Position numbers and translations under genes: made by a program. Below are positions 1 through 6,943 of a DNA stretch of 6,943 bases, one piece after another (the first letter of the stretch is position 1; the number at the start of each line of letters is the position of its first letter). The stretch is from Gammaproteobacteria bacterium (lineage in GTDB: Bacteria > Pseudomonadota > Gammaproteobacteria > Pseudomonadales > Azotimanducaceae_A), in assembly GCA_028819775.1 (NCBI GenBank), contig JAPPKV010000036.1, positions 1 through 6,943 of the forward strand. Reading direction: 5' to 3'. The notes beneath the pieces were generated by a model. That model saw nothing but the letters and a program-made list of their open reading frames with translations, was not told the DNA's origin and ran no database searches.

Positions 1-1
1 C

Positions 2-2209
2 CAATTGCGTATCGAACTCGTCCTGACGGCCCATCCCACGGAGATCCTGCGTAGAACGCTGATCCGGAAATACGATGCCATCGCGGCCGTGTTGGAGGCC
101 CGGTCACGCGTTCCGAGGAGCGAGCGTCCGGTTCTGGAGGCGGAACTCGAACGCCTGATCGCCGAGGCATGGCACACCGACGAAATCCGGCGGGAGCGTC
201 CGGCACCGCGCGACGAGGCCCGATGGGGATTCGCCGTCGTCGAAAACTCGCTGTGGCAGGCCGTTCCCGAGACGATGCGGGAACTGGACCGGGTCCACGG
301 TTCGACCTTGCCCATCGACGTCATGCCGTTCGCGTTCGCCTCGTGGATGGGCGGTGACCGGGACGGCAATCCCAATGTCACGGCGACGGTGACCCGGGAG
401 GTACTTCGGCTGGCGCGGTGGTCATCGGCCGACCTCTTCCTCCGAGACGTGATGAGGCTGTCCGCGTCGCTCTCGATGTCGGCCGCAAGCCAGCCCATTC
501 GGGATCGGGTAGGCGATGCGCCGGAACCGTATAGGGCGGTGCTCGACGTCCTTCGCCAACGGCTGGAGGCGACCCGGGCATGGGCCGAGACGGGCGGCGC
601 ACCCGGGCCGGATGTGATCATTGCCAACGCGGATCTCTTGGATCCCCTTGTACTCTGCTGCGACTCGCTCCTGGAGTGCGGCATGCCGCAGATCGCGAAC
701 GGGCCGCTCTTGGACACGATTCGACGTGCGCAGTGCTTCGGCGTGCACCTCGTGCAGGTCGACATACGCCAACATGCCGCTCGCCACGCGGCGCTGTTCG
801 ACGAGCTCACCGTCTACCTGCACGACGGCGACGGCTATGCCGCTTGGCCGGAACACAAGCGGATGACTTGGCTGGTCGATGAGCTTGCCAGTCGCCGGCC
901 GCTCTTCCCGCCGTCCTGGCCGGTCAGCGACGAAGCGCGGGAAGTGATCGACACCTGCACCGCCATCGCCGAATACGATGCATCGGGAATAGCGGCATAC
1001 GTCGTCTCGATGGCGTCGAGGCCCAGCGACGTGTTGGCGGTCGCACTGCTGCTCAAGGAAGCCGGAGTCCGAGCCCGGCTGCCCATCGTGCCGCTGTTCG
1101 AAACCCTCGCCGACCTCGACGGGGCGGCGAAGACCATCGAGGCATTGTTGTCGATCCCCTGGTACCGCGACTACGTCGGCGAGCGAATCCAGGTGATGAT
1201 CGGCTATTCGGACTCGGCCAAGGACGCCGGCCAACTCGCCGCGGCGTGGGCTCAGTACCGGGCCCAGGAGTCGCTCGCCGAGGTTGCCGGCAAACACGGC
1301 GTGAAACTAACGCTCTTCCACGGCCGCGGCGGTGCCGTAGGACGGGGCGGCGGCCCCTCGGCGCAGGCCATCGAGTCGCAGCCTCCGGGTACGGTGGCGG
1401 GCTCGTTCCGCGTCACCGAGCAAGGCGAGATGATCCGTTTCAAACTCGGCACGCCGGCGATCGCCAAGGCGACGCTCAGCCACTATCTCACGGCAACCCT
1501 GAACGCGACCCTCGATCCACCGCCCACCCCTACGCACGACATGCGTGCCCATATGGACGAGCTGGCGGCGGCATCCCGCGAGGCGTACCGCTCGGTTGTC
1601 GGCGAGCCGGCTTTCGTGCGGTTTTTCCAGACGTTGACGCCGGAGGCCGAGCTCGCGGCCTTGGCACTCGGCAGCCGGCCCGCGCGACGGGTGCCGAACC
1701 GGGAACTCGCCAGCCTGCGCGCGATACCGTGGGTGTTCGCCTGGACCCAGGTGCGGCTCATGCTGCCAGCCTGGCTTGGCACGGAACGCGCGATGAGGAA
1801 ACTCGGCGTCGATCGCGATGCGTTCGAGATGCTGTGCCGCTGGCCCTTCTTCGCCATGCAAGCAGACATGCTGGAAATGGTGGTTGCCAAGGCTGACGTG
1901 ACGCTGGCGCGGTACTACGCGCGCCGCTTGACCGACCCCGATCAGCAAGCCATGGCGGAAAGGCTCTTCGAACACCTTGTTTCGCTCGCACACGACATCC
2001 TGTCGCTCACCGGAGCGCCGGAACTGCTAGCCCATGCCGACCAGGTTCGGGACTCGATCACCGTCCGCAACACCTATCTCGATCCGTTGCATCTGCTGCA
2101 GGCGGAACTGCTCGCCCGGCGCCGGGGCGGCAACGATTCCGAGCGGGTGAACCAGGCGCTCAAGGTGACCATGGCAGGTATTGCCAGTGGCTTGCGGAAC
2201 ACGGGGTGA
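2..2209 (+). CDS. ppc: Phosphoenolpyruvate carboxylase, 5' end outside window
   Basis: This cytoplasmic enzyme carboxylates phosphoenolpyruvate with bicarbonate to oxaloacetate and replenishes the TCA cycle. The frame is already open at base 2, and the first visible residues (LRIELVLTAHPTE) match the region around catalytic His138 of the 883-residue E. coli enzyme. About 130 N-terminal residues therefore lie upstream, and the TTG at position 5 is not a real start. Counting that TTG as residue 1, I see the catalytic His10 of TAHPTE, GGDRDGNPNVT, GYSDSAKDAG with Lys406, the loop FHGRGGAVGRGGGP (His439, Arg441, Arg447), SQPPG, RAIPWVFAWTQ and the C-terminal RNTG. By alignment from memory, the E. 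coli aspartate-inhibition residues Lys773, Arg832, Arg587 and Asn881 correspond to Lys629, Arg688, Arg447 and Asn732, so feedback inhibition by aspartate is plausible. From the catalytic His onward it is about 20 residues shorter than the E. coli protein. The next gene follows after three bases. Confidence 0.97.
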   Translation, partial: QLRIELVLTAHPTEILRRTLIRKYDAIAAVLEARSRVPRSERPVLEAELERLIAEAWHTDEIRRERPAPRDEARWGFAVVENSLWQAVPETMRELDRVHGSTLPIDVMPFAFASWMGGDRDGNPNVTATVTREVLRLARWSSADLFLRDVMRLSASLSMSAASQPIRDRVGDAPEPYRAVLDVLRQRLEATRAWAETGGAPGPDVIIANADLLDPLVLCCDSLLECGMPQIANGPLLDTIRRAQCFGVHLVQVDIRQHAARHAALFDELTVYLHDGDGYAAWPEHKRMTWLVDELASRRPLFPPSWPVSDEAREVIDTCTAIAEYDASGIAAYVVSMASRPSDVLAVALLLKEAGVRARLPIVPLFETLADLDGAAKTIEALLSIPWYRDYVGERIQVMIGYSDSAKDAGQLAAAWAQYRAQESLAEVAGKHGVKLTLFHGRGGAVGRGGGPSAQAIESQPPGTVAGSFRVTEQGEMIRFKLGTPAIAKATLSHYLTATLNATLDPPPTPTHDMRAHMDELAAASREAYRSVVGEPAFVRFFQTLTPEAELAALALGSRPARRVPNRELASLRAIPWVFAWTQVRLMLPAWLGTERAMRKLGVDRDAFEMLCRWPFFAMQADMLEMVVAKADVTLARYYARRLTDPDQQAMAERLFEHLVSLAHDILSLTGAPELLAHADQVRDSITVRNTYLDPLHLLQAELLARRRGGNDSERVNQALKVTMAGIASGLRNTG

Positions 2210-2212
2210 AGT

Positions 2213-3883
2213 GTGCGGAGGCTCGTGGCGGGATTGGCGAGCGTCGCGTGGTCCGCTTGGGCCGGCGCCGCCATCGAGGATGACTGCACGCCGGCTCATG
2301 TCCCCGCCGACCTGCTCGCGGCCCCGATCGAGGAAATAGCGGGTCGGCCGTTGGCCGCCGGGCTCGTCTACCGCATCGGGACGATCACGGTGGTTCGCCA
2401 GGACGTCTTCAACACCGACGATCCGGCCGAGGACAACGTCGCCTTCCGGTTGGCGAACCGCTGGCACGTCGTGACGCGGGAAGGGGCCGTACGCGATCTG
2501 CTGCTGTTCCGAGAAGGGGACTCCGTAGCCGCAGACGAGATTGCCGAGAGTGAGCGGTCGCTTAGGGCCAAGGCGTATCTCTACGACGCACGCATCGTGG
2601 CCAATAGCGTGTGCCCGGCGAACGGCGAGGAGGCAGGTCACGTCGCCGTGGTCGACTTGGTCGTCGTTACGCGCGACGTGTGGTCCCTGTCGCCCGAACT
2701 CAGCGTCACCCGCACCGGCGGCGAGGATCGCGTGCGTGCGGGCATCTCGGAGATCAACCTGGCGGGCGGCGGCTCGCGTTTGGACCTTACGGTGTTCGAG
2801 AATCTGGACCGGCAGGGGGTTAGCGCCAGCTACGCGGACGCCAACCTGGGGCGGAGCCGGGTCGGCGTTCGGTTGCGCTACGACGACACCGACGATGGCG
2901 AACTCGTGGAGGCGGGCATCGGTCAACCGTTCTACGCCTTGTCGGCGCGCCGTTCCTGGAACGCCTACGTCCTCCGATCGAACACCCTGCAGGGGTTGCA
3001 TCGGGGCGGGAAACGATTCGCTTCCTTCCGACGCGACTACCGGCTCGCTCAGCTCTCGGGAGGGTGGTCTGCGGGCAGGCGGAACGGCTGGGTCAACCGC
3101 GTGGTCGCGGGCATGACCCTGGAGGATTGGCGTCATTCGCCGGCTTCAGACCCCCCGTTGACGATCGGAAGCCGGCGATTCGTCTATCCGTGGGTGTCAC
3201 TTCATCGCATCGAGGACGAATACGCTCAAGTACGCAACGTGGATCGCGTCCAGACCACGGAGGACGTGTACCTCGGCCGCCGCTACGATCTCATGCTCGG
3301 GTATTCCGGCGAGGGCGACCGGCATGCAATCGCCAGTGCTGAGTTCCGGGACGGCCATCGGCATGGCGACCACGGCATCCTCCGCTACGGGGCACGCGTA
3401 TCGGGTTACTGGAACACCACCAGGGGCCGAGGGGAAAACGCGATCGCGCGTGTCTGGGCTAGCTACAGGTACCGTCAGACACCGCGGTGGGCGTTGATCC
3501 TGGACGGGGACGCCACCGCAAGCGACGCCCTGACCGCCGACCAGCAGGTACTGATCGGCGGAAGCGCCGGCTTAAGGGGCTACCCCAACCGCTACCAGGC
3601 CGGCACGCGAGCCTTCCGGCTGACGGCGGAAGAACGGTTCTACACGGACCTCTATCCGCTGCGCATGCTGCGCATCGCCCTGGCTGGCTTCGTGGACGTC
3701 GGTCGAGCATGGAGTTCGCGGCAAGCCAATGACACGCTGGCCAATGTCGGCGTGGGACTCCGCTTCGAATCGACGCGTACGAATCGCAGCCTCGTCTACC
3801 ACCTCGACGTGGCGTTCCCCCTTGTCGACGGGCCGGGCGTCAGCGGCGTCGAGGTGACCCTGACCAGCAAGCGCAATCTCTGA
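2213..3883 (+). CDS. Omp85 (BamA/TamA-like) outer membrane protein, one POTRA
   Basis: This 556-residue protein is predicted to be an outer membrane beta-barrel. Residues 1-20 form a signal peptide: Arg-Arg, a hydrophobic LVAGLASVAWSAW stretch, then an AGAA cleavage region. Residues about 53-155 resemble one POTRA domain (YRIGTITV, a RLANRWHVVTRE segment, the GD turn, then an alpha-helical segment with SLRAKAYLYDARI). The rest is rich in alternating beta-strands and carries the two Omp85 hallmarks, LRGY (454-457) and FVDVG (493-497). BamA usually has five POTRAs and TamA three, so this is neither. Two-partner TpsB transporters have two POTRAs and a different N-terminus. The protein ends in Leu rather than the common terminal aromatic residue. 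The only two cysteines, Cys25 and Cys134, flank the POTRA core. The start is a GTG whose Shine-Dalgarno-like GGGG (2203-2206) lies at the end of ppc. The substrate or partner cannot be read from the sequence. Confidence 0.85.
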   Translation: MRRLVAGLASVAWSAWAGAAIEDDCTPAHVPADLLAAPIEEIAGRPLAAGLVYRIGTITVVRQDVFNTDDPAEDNVAFRLANRWHVVTREGAVRDLLLFREGDSVAADEIAESERSLRAKAYLYDARIVANSVCPANGEEAGHVAVVDLVVVTRDVWSLSPELSVTRTGGEDRVRAGISEINLAGGGSRLDLTVFENLDRQGVSASYADANLGRSRVGVRLRYDDTDDGELVEAGIGQPFYALSARRSWNAYVLRSNTLQGLHRGGKRFASFRRDYRLAQLSGGWSAGRRNGWVNRVVAGMTLEDWRHSPASDPPLTIGSRRFVYPWVSLHRIEDEYAQVRNVDRVQTTEDVYLGRRYDLMLGYSGEGDRHAIASAEFRDGHRHGDHGILRYGARVSGYWNTTRGRGENAIARVWASYRYRQTPRWALILDGDATASDALTADQQVLIGGSAGLRGYPNRYQAGTRAFRLTAEERFYTDLYPLRMLRIALAGFVDVGRAWSSRQANDTLANVGVGLRFESTRTNRSLVYHLDVAFPLVDGPGVSGVEVTLTSKRNL

Positions 3884-3954
3884 TCCCACGGTGTCCTGCA
3901 AAGAAATGACGGGATCGAGTACATTGATCGTCTTCGACGGGCTTGAGGACCAGT

Positions 3955-3959
3955 AGGGG
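3955..3959 (+). promoter_or_regulatory. Ribosome binding site of the crotonase gene
   Basis: AGGGG lies six bases ahead of the ATG at 3966 and supports that start. No other in-frame start nearby has a comparable site. Confidence 0.6.
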
Positions 3960-3965
3960 CGGACG

Positions 3966-4799
3966 ATGTACGAAGAGATCATCTACGACGTAGCGGACCG
4001 GGTGGCGGTGATCACCATGAACCGGCCGGAGACGCTCAACGCGTTGACGGATCGGACCCAGGCGGAAATCCGCCATGCGCTCGACCAGTCGGAGCGCAAC
4101 GAGGACGTCATCGGCACGGTGCTGACCGGTGCGGGGCGGGGATTCTGTTCCGGCGTGGACATGAATGCCCTGGGTGCGATGAGCGAGGCGGGCCGGCGCC
4201 TCGGCGCGGTGCACGGGGATCTCGCCGCCGATCCGGGGAATCCCGACAAGGATCCGAATTTCGAGATCGGTGCGGCGTACTTCCTGGGATTGCGCAAACC
4301 CTTGATCGCGGCGATCAACGGCGCCTGCGCGGGCTTAGGCTTCAGCTACGCGGTGTTCTGCGATCTGCGCTTCGCAGACCGGACGGCGCGTTTCGTGACC
4401 TCGTTCTCCCAGCGCGGACTGATTGCCGAGCACGGCGTGAGTTGGATGCTGCCCCGCCTCATCGGCCCGGCGAACGCCTTGGACATCCTCTGGACGGGCC
4501 GCAAGTTCGATGGCGAGGAAGCCGGACGAATTGGCCTGGCCAACCGCGTCTGCGAGCCGGGCGAATGCGTGAACGACGCCTGCGCGTACCTGCGCGAGAT
4601 CGCCGATGTCGCCGCCCCCAACTCGCTGATGATGATGAAGAAGCAGATCTACCGGCACCTGAACGCCGAGCTGCGCGCCGCCATGGAGGAGTCCAACACC
4701 TGGATGGACGCAAGCCTCGCACGGGGCGACTTCAAGGAGGGCGTCGCGTCATTCGTGGAGCGCCGCCCGCCGAAGTTCGCCCCAATCGAGGTGGATTGA
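3966..4799 (+). CDS. Enoyl-CoA hydratase/isomerase family (crotonase) protein
   Basis: This 277-residue soluble cytoplasmic protein has the usual length of the crotonase family, which works on acyl-CoA thioesters through an oxyanion hole. The N-terminal strand DRVAVITMNRPETLNAL (11-27) is typical. The two oxyanion segments are RGFCSGVD (58-65) and GACAGLG (119-125), followed by FCDLRFAD (131-138), LTG-like WTGRK (176-180) and the C-terminal DFKEGVASFVERRPPKF (255-271). At the position of rat crotonase Glu144 there is Ser127, and I find no counterpart of Glu164. An acidic residue, Glu155 in IAEHG, falls where PaaG-type isomerases carry their single catalytic Asp. The protein may therefore be an isomerase or an atypical hydratase; the exact acyl-CoA is unknown. 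The ATG start is backed by AGGGG six bases upstream. It lies 82 bases after the Omp85 gene and could be the third gene of that transcript. It converges with the amidohydrolase gene downstream. Confidence 0.93.
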   Translation: MYEEIIYDVADRVAVITMNRPETLNALTDRTQAEIRHALDQSERNEDVIGTVLTGAGRGFCSGVDMNALGAMSEAGRRLGAVHGDLAADPGNPDKDPNFEIGAAYFLGLRKPLIAAINGACAGLGFSYAVFCDLRFADRTARFVTSFSQRGLIAEHGVSWMLPRLIGPANALDILWTGRKFDGEEAGRIGLANRVCEPGECVNDACAYLREIADVAAPNSLMMMKKQIYRHLNAELRAAMEESNTWMDASLARGDFKEGVASFVERRPPKFAPIEVD

Positions 4800-4840
4800 C
4801 GACCTTGGCACAGCGCGGTGCGGTCGTGGATCTGATCGGT

Positions 4841-4858
4841 CGCCGGCTGTTGCCGGTG
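4841..4858. other. Short GC hairpin between convergent genes
   Basis: CGCCGGC and GCCGGTG can pair as a seven-base stem (one G-T wobble) around the loop TGTT. It sits in the 125 bases between the ends of the crotonase and amidohydrolase genes, where terminators are expected. There is no T-run after it on either strand, so it is not a standard intrinsic terminator, and chance pairing in GC-rich DNA is quite possible. I see no credible gene in this interval. Confidence 0.25.
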
Positions 4859-4924
4859 CGGCATATGGACTTGAAGTCGTTGGCCTGAGAACCGTAGGAC
4901 CGCGAGAACCTGCGTTTTCGTTGG

Positions 4925-6700
4925 CTACTCCATCAATGCGACGTTGTCGATCTCGAGCCAGAACGGACCGAGTTCGCTTGGGCTGCCGATGAAGAAGGCC
5001 ATGGCCCCCTTCGGATCAAAGCCGGGAAACTCGGCAAACGGGATCTCGACGCGCTGCCAGTCCGCTGCTGCAGTGAACTCCATGATCGCGGGCATCTGCC
5101 CGAGGTTCTCGGCGAACGCCATGGCACGGTAGCGCTTGTCCTCACCGCGGGCCTCGAAGGTGAGCTTGCGGCTGCGACCGAGATTCACGGGCTCCATCAT
5201 CTCCGAGCCGAGGTTGACCATCGCGCCGCTCCACGGGTAGGCGTAGCCGAGGGCGTTGTCGCCCTGGATCCTCAGTGCGCCGCCATTGCCCCCCGTACGG
5301 ACGATGGAGAGTTCCACAGTCGATTTGCCGCCGGCGAGCGAGTCGGTGGACGGCGACCATCCACTCTCCGCCACATCGGTACCCGGGTTGAATCCCCCCA
5401 GTACTCTTGGCTCTTGGGGCGGTCGGTTGGTCGAACGGTCGTGGCGTTGCCGCTCGAAACGAACGCCGTCCTTCCATATCGCGACGATGTCCCGGGTCGT
5501 TGCGAGATCCTGCAGGGGATTGCCACGGACTAGGACCAGGTCCGCTTTCTTGCCCTCGGCGATGCGTCCTCGGTCGTGGAGGCGGAACGCGTCGGCAGCG
5601 TTGGCGGTGGCTGCGCGCAGAACGTCGATGTTCGGCATGCCGGCCGCCCCGAGCAGCGCGAGTTCACGATGCAGGCTTGCCCCGTGCGTCACACCCGGAT
5701 TGGAGGCGTCGGTGCCGGCGAGGATCGGTACTCCGGCCTCGAACAAAGCGCGGACGTTGCCGAGCACAGTCTCCATCGCGGCATGGTTTTGGCCTTGCGC
5801 GAACGAACGCATGAGATTGGCCTCGGCGGCGGCCGAAAGGTAGTCCGAGATGAGAGGATCGGCGGCCAAGGCGTCGGGGTTCGACAAGCCGAGAAGACTT
5901 TGGATCACTGCCAGCGTGGGAACCACGAAGGTGCCCATCTCGCGGATGGCGGCGATCAGGTCGGCACTCCCCGCATCACGATAGACGTGCATCAGGCCGT
6001 CGGCGCCGGCTGCGACAGCCATACGCGCCCCGTTCGCGGTGCCGACGTGGAATAGCGCGAGCTTTCCGCCGTCGTGAGCGGCGGTCGCGATTCGCTGCAG
6101 TTGGTCGCCGTCGAAGGTCGGGAAGCGCCAACGTGCCGATCCGGCTTCGTGGATGACCTTGATGTAGTCCGATCCCTCCGTGATCCGAGCGGCCACGAAG
6201 GCCTCGGTTTCGTCGGGATCGTCAAGCGTGGGAATGGCGATGCCGAACTGGGTGCCGTGCCCGCCGGCCACGGTCACCAGAACGCCTGCGGAGAACACGT
6301 CGGCGCGGCCAGGGACCGGTCCCGCGCTCTGTTGCCGTCGCCACGTCGCGGCAAGGCCGGGCTCCGTGAACATGTCCAGGACAGTCGTAACGCCGAAATT
6401 CAGCGCCTCCTGCGGCGCCGATCCCCAACTGTGGGTGTGGGAATCGATTAGGCCGGGCAACAAGGTCATGCCGGTGGCATCGACCTCCTCGGTGCCGTGG
6501 GGGACGGTTGTCGGCACCGCGGCAATGGTGGAAACGCGGCCATCTCGGATTAGAACCGACGCGCTGTCGATCACGGCGTCGCCGTCGAATATCCGGGCGT
6601 TGCGGATCACCGTCGCGCCTTCGGCCGGATGGATGACCGCGGCGAGCGCGGCCATGGCCACGAGCCGGGTCGCGTAGCGGGTGAGCTTGTTCGTTCGCAT
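4925..6700 (-). CDS. Exported metal-dependent amidohydrolase with CIA30-like C-terminal domain
   Basis: This 591-residue protein is a predicted periplasmic hydrolase. Residues 1-28 form a Sec signal peptide (basic start MRTNKLTRYATR, hydrophobic LVAMAALAAVI, cleavage near AEG). The amidohydrolase domain (about 29-415) resembles the imidazolonepropionase-like/Xaa-Pro dipeptidase branch. It has the metal motif HTH (88-90) in LLPGLIDSHTHSW, the probable carboxylated Lys181 in DYIKV, His218, His238 and Asp331 in AGTDAS, so the binuclear metal site looks complete. The C-terminal GRIAEGKKADLVLV segment closes the small beta-sandwich. A charged, proline-containing linker (about 416-432) leads to a second domain (about 433-591). 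Its STDSLAGGKST, GYAYPWSGAM, LTFEARGEDKRYR, WQRVEIPF and FWLEIDNV segments resemble CIA30/CBM11-type galactose-binding-like folds. The substrate is unknown; this branch cleaves peptides, organophosphates and ring amides. I chose the ATG at 6700 because it gives the signal peptide and has GGGAG nine bases upstream; the frame stays open for 74 more codons without homology-like content. Confidence 0.92.
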   Translation of the reverse strand: MRTNKLTRYATRLVAMAALAAVIHPAEGATVIRNARIFDGDAVIDSASVLIRDGRVSTIAAVPTTVPHGTEEVDATGMTLLPGLIDSHTHSWGSAPQEALNFGVTTVLDMFTEPGLAATWRRQQSAGPVPGRADVFSAGVLVTVAGGHGTQFGIAIPTLDDPDETEAFVAARITEGSDYIKVIHEAGSARWRFPTFDGDQLQRIATAAHDGGKLALFHVGTANGARMAVAAGADGLMHVYRDAGSADLIAAIREMGTFVVPTLAVIQSLLGLSNPDALAADPLISDYLSAAAEANLMRSFAQGQNHAAMETVLGNVRALFEAGVPILAGTDASNPGVTHGASLHRELALLGAAGMPNIDVLRAATANAADAFRLHDRGRIAEGKKADLVLVRGNPLQDLATTRDIVAIWKDGVRFERQRHDRSTNRPPQEPRVLGGFNPGTDVAESGWSPSTDSLAGGKSTVELSIVRTGGNGGALRIQGDNALGYAYPWSGAMVNLGSEMMEPVNLGRSRKLTFEARGEDKRYRAMAFAENLGQMPAIMEFTAAADWQRVEIPFAEFPGFDPKGAMAFFIGSPSELGPFWLEIDNVALME

Positions 6701-6709
6701 TGCTGGTGT

Positions 6710-6714
6710 CTCCC
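6710..6714 (-). promoter_or_regulatory. Ribosome binding site of the amidohydrolase gene
   Basis: Read on the minus strand, GGGAG lies nine bases before the ATG at 6700. It decides the start, because the open frame continues far upstream but the earlier candidate starts would bury the signal peptide inside the protein. Confidence 0.65.
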
Positions 6715-6798
6715 GGTGGGCTATTCCGCACGTCAATCGAATGCACGAACTGTGGACGCTTCGGCGCCCTGTGGGGAGTGACATCCGTAACGGCCTTG

Positions 6799-6814
6799 TG
6801 TGACGTTTGTCACC
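6799..6814. promoter_or_regulatory. CRP-family-type palindromic operator candidate
   Basis: TGTGA, six bases, then TCACC matches the CRP core consensus TGTGA-N6-TCACA at nine of ten positions; the inner GTGAC/GTCAC arms are perfectly symmetric. It lies in the 192-base divergent region, centred about 106 bases from the amidohydrolase start and about 86 bases from the metallophosphoesterase start. CRP, Vfr and Clp all recognise this core. The AT-rich flanks of strong E. coli sites are missing. It could control either gene or both, or be chance. Confidence 0.45.
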
Positions 6815-6892
6815 TACCAAGTCGCCGCATGCCCAACCCCGTGCACATGGGCATCTGGTACGCTGCATGATCTTGGTTTGAGCGGCGAGGCC

Positions 6893-6943
6893 ATGCGCAT
6901 CGGATTGATCTCCGACACGCACATTTCGAAACGCGGGGAACTG
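6893..6943 (+). CDS. Metallophosphoesterase (YfcE/MJ0936-like), 3' end outside window
   Basis: Only the first 17 codons are inside the window. They read MRIGLISDTHISKRGEL, where the opening strand followed by SDTH (residues 7-10) is the first metal-binding block (Asp-x-His) of calcineurin-like phosphoesterases, and the start is typical of the small YfcE/MJ0936 phosphodiesterases. These are usually cytoplasmic proteins of about 150-200 residues with a two-metal site; no signal peptide is visible here. The remaining metal motifs lie outside the window, so activity cannot be judged. The ATG has GAGG only two bases upstream, which is tighter than usual. An in-frame TTG at 6878 is possible but has no better ribosome site. 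The gene is divergent from the amidohydrolase and may share the CRP-like site. Confidence 0.75.
   Translation, partial: MRIGLISDTHISKRGEL

Noticed and set aside
422..1993. Long minus-strand frames (422-1297, 1307-1993) and a plus-strand frame (1246-1896) inside ppc
   Set aside because: All overlap unambiguous ppc motifs, show low-complexity composition, and have no recognisable domain or ribosome site.
2027..3136. A 369-codon open frame on the minus strand across the ppc end and the Omp85 gene
   Set aside because: It lies opposite two genes with clear family motifs. Long antisense frames are expected in DNA this GC-rich, and its translation (Arg/Pro/Gly-rich, no domain pattern) looks like a shadow.
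3882..3925. GATCCC (3882-3887) with GGGATC (3911-3916) as a terminator, and TACATT (3920-3925) as a -10 box for the crotonase gene
   Set aside because: The stem is only six bases with a 23-base loop and no T-run. The matching -35 (CTGCAA, 18-base spacing) keeps just three consensus positions. Either could be chance.
4805..4888. A 28-codon plus-strand frame starting with TTG after the crotonase gene
   Set aside because: It has no ribosome site or recognisable similarity, and is too short to tell from chance in GC-rich sequence.
4885..4916. Direct repeat GAGAACC, two copies between the convergent genes
   Set aside because: Seven bases, only two copies, no flanking structure; not distinguishable from chance.
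6701..6922. A 74-codon upstream extension of the amidohydrolase frame
   Set aside because: It would place the signal peptide in the interior, overlaps the start of the divergent metallophosphoesterase gene and the CRP-like site, and its residues show no domain pattern. The ATG at 6700 has a good ribosome site.

Overview
The window is a high-GC stretch with five recognisable genes and no RNA gene, mobile element or CRISPR array that I can see. Two genes are cut by the window edges. An Omp85-type outer membrane protein and a periplasm-directed hydrolase with a Sec signal peptide point to a Gram-negative bacterium. The proteobacterial-looking PEP carboxylase and a CRP-like operator suggest Gammaproteobacteria or a near relative. 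That placement is inference, not something the sequence proves.

Left part (2-4799), plus strand: the 3' five-sixths of phosphoenolpyruvate carboxylase (ppc) is followed three bases later by an Omp85/BamA-TamA-like outer membrane protein with one POTRA-like domain. After an 82-base gap comes an enoyl-CoA hydratase/isomerase (crotonase) gene. The first two are almost certainly co-transcribed and may be translationally coupled. The crotonase may be in the same transcript or have its own promoter. The three products have no obvious common pathway: anaplerosis, outer membrane insertion or transport, and acyl-CoA chemistry.

Right part (4925-6943): a minus-strand gene converges on the crotonase gene across 125 bases. 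It encodes a secreted metal-dependent amidohydrolase carrying a C-terminal CIA30/CBM-like beta-sandwich domain. Its promoter side faces, across 192 bases, the first 17 codons of a plus-strand metallophosphoesterase (YfcE/MJ0936-like). This divergent intergenic region holds a near-consensus CRP-type palindrome.

I do not see a convincing undescribed system. The most interesting items are the periplasmic amidohydrolase-CIA30-like fusion, the small Omp85 protein whose only two cysteines bracket its POTRA-like domain, and the CRP-like operator between the divergent genes.
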